Of a DNA stretch of 64,000 nt, positions 59,696 through 64,000 are shown in pieces (position 1 is the first letter of the stretch; each line of letters opens with the position of its first letter). Both the position numbers and the translations under genes were made by a program. The notes beneath the pieces were generated by a model. The model was not told where the DNA came from and did not search any database. It worked only from the letters and a program-made list of their open reading frames with translations. The DNA comes from Ricinus communis (Eukaryota > Streptophyta > Magnoliopsida > Malpighiales > Euphorbiaceae), in assembly GCF_019578655.1 (NCBI RefSeq), contig NC_063262.1, forward strand, positions 1,309,582-1,373,581. The letters are read 5' to 3'.

Positions 59696-60568
59696 TCAAG
59701 GCAGAGATTCCTCTTGGTTCTCGTCATATAGCTCCTGATTCTCATACTCCATGGTGTTGAACTGATTATTTGTGTTTTTCTCAGAATTTCCATAGTTAAC
59801 TTGATTTTGAGCACTTGCTTCCCTTGATGTATACCCATTAGGAGGATAGTAATTATTATCATTATTCGCATCATAATAGTACTTACCACCTTCCATAAAT
59901 CTTGTGTCACTCATTCCTTGTCGTTGATCTGCTTCATAGCCATTACTGTTGTAGTTATTAGTGTATCCATTGTTGTTGCTGTTGTAGTTGGTGGTGGTGG
60001 TGGTGTAGCTGTTCTTGTTGTTCTGATTGCCTGTCTCATAGCTTCCACTAGCTAGCTCATATCCATTGTTGTTATTGTAATTGCTAGTGTAGCCATTGTT
60101 GTTAGAGTTGGTGGTGTAGCTATTGTAGTTGTTTTCATTAGCTGTCTCATGGCTTTCACTTTCGCTAGCAAGTTTGTAGCCATTGTAGTTATAATTGCCA
60201 GTGTAGCCATTGTTGTTGTAGTTGGTTGTGGTGGTGTAGCCATTGTTGTTATTATTGTTGTTGTAAAAGCTACTCTGGTACTCTTTCTCAGAGTTTCCAC
60301 TTTCAAATTCTTCGTCGAGATTTTCGTTTTCGGTGGTGACAGTGGCTGGTTCAGGGACAGGTACTAATGCTTCTACTGCGACCGGTGCTTCTACAGGGGC
60401 TGCAGCAGGTGCTTCAGTTGGTGAAAACTGAGTCTCTTCGGCCCTGTTTTTTGTTGTGCTAAAATGGGTAAACTTGCTAAAGAACATGCTTTCTCTAGCT
60501 TGGACTAGGCTAGAGGAGAAGAGCATTAAAAGGAAGTAACAGAAGATATGTTTAACAGAAGAAGCCAT
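59696..60568 (-). CDS. E6-like secreted cell-wall protein
   Basis: A single exon of 290 residues from the ATG at 60568. A signal peptide (KHIFCYFLLMLFSSSLVQA) leads to RESMFFSKFTH, the usual E6 start. A Pro/Ala/Val-rich stretch (about residues 50-80: APAAAPVEAPVAVEALVPVP) follows, then a long Asn/Tyr/Gly/Thr-rich region (about 105-215) built on NNNGYT/NYNSNGY units. The hallmark E6 motif is QGMSDTRFMEGGKYYYD, followed by Asn/Asp-rich sequence. E6 was first found as an abundant cotton fibre protein; homologues are secreted and associated with cell walls, but their action is unknown. A TATA box lies about 100 bases upstream. The copy is intact. Confidence 0.88.
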   Translation of the reverse strand: MASSVKHIFCYFLLMLFSSSLVQARESMFFSKFTHFSTTKNRAEETQFSPTEAPAAAPVEAPVAVEALVPVPEPATVTTENENLDEEFESGNSEKEYQSSFYNNNNNNNGYTTTTNYNNNGYTGNYNYNGYKLASESESHETANENNYNSYTTNSNNNGYTSNYNNNNGYELASGSYETGNQNNKNSYTTTTTNYNSNNNGYTNNYNSNGYEADQRQGMSDTRFMEGGKYYYDANNDNNYYPPNGYTSREASAQNQVNYGNSEKNTNNQFNTMEYENQELYDENQEESLP

Positions 60569-60668
60569 TAGACTCAGAAAGGGCAAAAGAAATTAAAAAA
60601 AGAAAAACTGTGAGAAGGGAAAATTGAGTGAGCTATTGTTGAGACTGAGACTCATTTCTTGTACAATC

Positions 60669-60676
60669 TTTTTATA
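60669..60676 (-). promoter_or_regulatory. TATA box of the E6-like gene
   Basis: TATAAAAA on the minus strand, about 100 bases upstream of the ATG at 60568, the typical spacing for a plant TATA box with a short leader. Confidence 0.6.
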
Positions 60677-63600
60677 CAAAAAGAAAATTGGGTGTTTAGA
60701 GAGGCCGGAGAATTATGCGTAGATTAAGGAAATTAGGGAAATCTTGTTATTGGTGGGGTAGGAAATGGTGGCAATTAGTGGAAGCTTGCATGTGGGTTCA
60801 ATGAGAATGTCTAACAAAAGGAGGAGAAATATTATGGAAAAACAAAAGCACATTGCTATGTGAGTTTCAGTCAAAAGTGGGGGGCATTTCTCTTTTCTAG
60901 CTAACAAAGAAGACTTCTCTTTAGAGCTTTAAATGGAGTGAGTGGCACAGTGTGAAATTGAAATTTGATGATGTCTTCTTTCAATCACTCCTTGGCGGTT
61001 GAGTTAGTTAGGGAATTATTAGATGTAAAAAAAAAAAAGGGTGAGAATTCATAATTACTTCTGGGTTTTGGTTGGTCCAGACCCAGCATGCCTTTCTCTT
61101 TTCCTTTTTCTTGTTTAAAGTATTAAGTTTTATTTATTAACTTTCCCTTTTTCTTTAGCTTATTTGGTTGTTTTGATGGTATAGTACTAGCAAGTAGCAA
61201 AATTACACTCTCAAATTCTAGTAGTCAAATTGCCTTGGCATTGGAATTCCCAACTCACAGTCTAAAAGTGTTAAAACTTACAGTCTTAGTAGTTATTCAT
61301 TACGACTCCAATAGACTGGAAGGAAGCTACTTAACTTATTTAAAAAGAAAATTAAGAAATATTTACTCATTTTTTTTATTTATTAAAGTCGAATATATCA
61401 AAAATTATATAATCAAGAGATAAATAATAGTATTTTTAGTATTATTATTTGCATTTCAAAGTCGGACACTCTTATCGAACCAATAATTAAAATGTTTCTT
61501 ATTAAAAAAAGGTTAAAAGACATATACATATTTTAACTTCATATTTAGAATTGTTATTAATGATAAATATAATAAACTAGAAATGTATAATATATAATTA
61601 AGATCCTCTTATGCTTAAATTGAATGTAACAAATTATGTTTTTATAATACTAGTTATTAATTTGTAATAGAATTTTAATCTTTTCGTCTCAAATAAAAAG
61701 TGTAAATTACAAATATAATTTATTATATGATCAATTTGAAAACGGGAGGATTTTCATTTTGTAAAGAAGCGTAAATATTTATTAGCATTAATAAATGATA
61801 GATAAAAAATTATAATCTAAAGTCATTCATGGATTGGTGTTTTGGATTCATTTATGCATATGATTTGTTTTAGAAATAAAAAAGAAAAAGAAAACAAACA
61901 AACAGACATCACGGAAGCAAAGAAGCTCCTGTGGACCAGCAGATTAAAAAATAAAATAGCATAAAGTTCTTGAAAGGAAAAGAAAGAAAAGCCATTGGCA
62001 TTGGCATTGATTTATTATAATAATTGTTAAGTAAGGCGGAAGGGATCTTGAGGGAGTGATTGCGTGATGATCGGAGCAAACATCTCAAAGTTTTTGACTC
62101 GATTGATAGTATTACTAGGTGGACAGGTTGACTTTTTAAATTTCAGACAGACTTGATGTCTGCTCCACAGATAGAGGAAGACTAGGACCTTTTCATTAAC
62201 ATGCCATATAATTGTTTTGGCCCATGTGACAATTGCAAGAACATCTTGTCTTCTGGACTTTAAGAATATTCTAAAATCTGGGCTTTTGCAGGTGAGATCA
62301 GCCTGAGAATGATTTAAAGGCCCATACCCCTACAGTCATTGAATTTGAATTTCTTTTCCTTTTATTATTTTGTGAATTTCATAAACCAAAAAAAAAAAAA
62401 ATTAAAACAAAATAACCCAGAATCTGATTGGTCTGCTTTTAATTACCTTCATAAATTATAAATTATAATAAGAAGTTAGTTTATATGCCTTCAAATTAAT
62501 AAAACAATTTTGTTTGGTTGTTTTTTGAAAATATTAAAGAAAATATTATCAATAAATCCTTTTTATCCATATAAAATTTGGCAGAAAGAATTGGAGATGC
62601 ATCAACACATTTCAGCTATATTAGCACTTTCCTAATACTCACTTCAAACTCTCTAACCTGATTGACATTATTAAAAGAAAAACAAGAATAATAATAATAA
62701 TAATAAAAAAAAAGAATCCAGTATACAACCCATAAGGACATAAAAGAATCATAACTTAAGAGAATTATAATTCTCTCTTTAACAAAATATAAAATAAAAA
62801 TACATTAAACTCCAAAATAAGGTTATTTGAATGATATAGGACTTGTGCCCAGCACAATCTAAGGCATAAAACAATCTTCTTCTTCTTTTTTCAAGCACTC
62901 TACAATTTTTGTAGTGCATTCTGATAGTATAATAGAAAGGAAATTTAACTAGAATTGGTAAGTAAAATGCTTGGATATACAGCTATATTATAATTAAAAG
63001 TGATAAAAAAACTAATCAATTGAATAATCAGTTTAAAATTGGAAAGTTAAATTAATAAAATAGATTAATAGAATCGATCGTTTCAGTATTAATTTTTTTT
63101 AGAAATTTTCAATTTTAACTTTCGGTATCAAAATACTAATAGTTCGTTTAACTGTCCGAATATATTTTTATATAAGTATATATAAATTTTTTTAATATAT
63201 ATTATATATGTGCAATGTTCATATTCATTATTTATATTTAGTATTAATTTATGCAAATATAATTATTATATTAATTAATTAATTAATTAATTACTTTAGT
63301 GTTAATTTATGTAAATATTTTTTATATATTAATTAATAAAAAATTCTTCATTAAAAAATAAGTCTAATTTTTTTAAAAAAGTATATTAAATTATATTGCC
63401 GTTGTTATTATTAATTTATTGACTAATTGAAAAAAAGAGAAATATATTAAAATATTGAAATTTTTTTTAAATCAATCAAAATTCAGTTAATTGATACTAA
63501 TATATTTGATTCGGTTTTAAGAATAGTAAAAAAAAATTCAGTTAATCAAATTATAATCACTCTTAATTATATTAATTTAAATAATATCTTATTACCTATA

Positions 63601-64000
63601 AATGGCATGTCTAACACAATTTTAATAAATTTACTAATTTTGGAAGGAAAAAAAAAGAAAAGAATTGACTTTTCTTTTATCGAATATCAACAAATCAGAA
63701 AGTCACGTTCTCGAATTTTTGCCTAATTATGCCACGTCGCAATCAATGGCTTCAAAGAGATTGGAGTTTTGGCTTTTAACCAAGTGGGCCCCCTGACAAA
63801 TGCAAGTAGGTGCAATCATGTGGTTGCCAGGTTCTTGTTTGAAGCTGCGTTGATTGCCACCTCGGATCCCTGATAAATTATTTTCATATGTTTATAGGCC
63901 GTGTGCCCTTTTGCACGATATCATTACCCCACTTTCGGTAGTGTAAACGTGTCGCCTCGTGATGTGGTCCATTTGATTCCGCTGCTGATTAGTCCCTAAC
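60677..64000. other. AT-rich intergenic region
   Basis: No gene recognised on either strand. The first few hundred bases are the upstream region of the E6-like gene. It holds an (AAT)n run at about 62687-62706 and (TTAA)n at 63271-63293. The last 300 bases are clearly less AT-rich and include ACGTGTC (about 63946) and GCCACGTC (about 63731), so they may be the upstream region of a gene beyond the window. Confidence 0.5.
63271..63293. repeat. (TTAA)n microsatellite
   Basis: Five to six TTAA units in an AT-rich stretch. Confidence 0.85.

Noticed and set aside
60052..60367. Open frames on the other strand and other frame of the E6-like gene
   Set aside because: They arise from the repeated Asn/Tyr/Gly codons; the E6 motif and signal peptide fix the real frame.
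1..64000. tRNA, rRNA, CRISPR arrays, operons or bacterial-type signals
   Set aside because: None seen on reading both strands; the sequence is a eukaryotic nuclear region with intron-containing genes.

Overview
This is plant nuclear DNA: AT-rich, with GT-AG introns, one AT-AC (U12-type) intron, Ty1/copia retrotransposons, MITE-like repeats and plant-specific genes (an E6-like cell-wall protein, NAC factors, CYP72-clan P450s, an NOXY2-like protein). The set points to a eudicot. A rosid such as a member of Malpighiales is my guess and is not proven by the sequence.

Layout. (1) 1.9-17.2 kb is a conserved housekeeping block: an OB-fold nucleic-acid-binding protein (+), an NOXY2-like mitochondrial small protein (-), the nuclear cap-binding subunit CBP20 (+), and a DCAF13/SOF1 WD40 ribosome-biogenesis factor (-). 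(2) 17.6-35.8 kb is a duplicated accessory region: two copies of a P450 + NAC pair, three decayed P450 fragments, and an old copia element with matching 5-bp target-site duplications between the units. (3) 37.2-44.1 kb is the 25-exon gene for proteasome subunit RPN1. (4) 45.1-53.9 kb is a group of FAS1 (fasciclin) genes, every copy broken. One of them appears to be split by a 4.4-kb Helitron-like insertion that carries a two-exon gene for a secreted cysteine-rich, defensin-like peptide. (5) 54.1-59.0 kb is a younger copia element (- strand, target-site duplication GTTGA). (6) 59.7-60.6 kb is an Asn/Tyr/Gly-rich E6-like secreted protein. (7) 60.7-64.0 kb is AT-rich intergenic DNA.

The housekeeping genes act independently (RNA cap binding, rRNA processing, proteasome, mitochondria). 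Telo-box and site II motifs lie near their starts. The P450 + NAC pairing may be only a shared duplication history; a regulatory link is not shown. The observations most worth checking are the Helitron-like insertion with its cysteine-rich gene, the splice-dependent membrane anchor in the first NAC gene and its loss in the second, and the uneven divergence of the two P450s. I found no clear evidence of a wholly new biological system. All exon models come from reading splice sites, frames and family conservation by eye.
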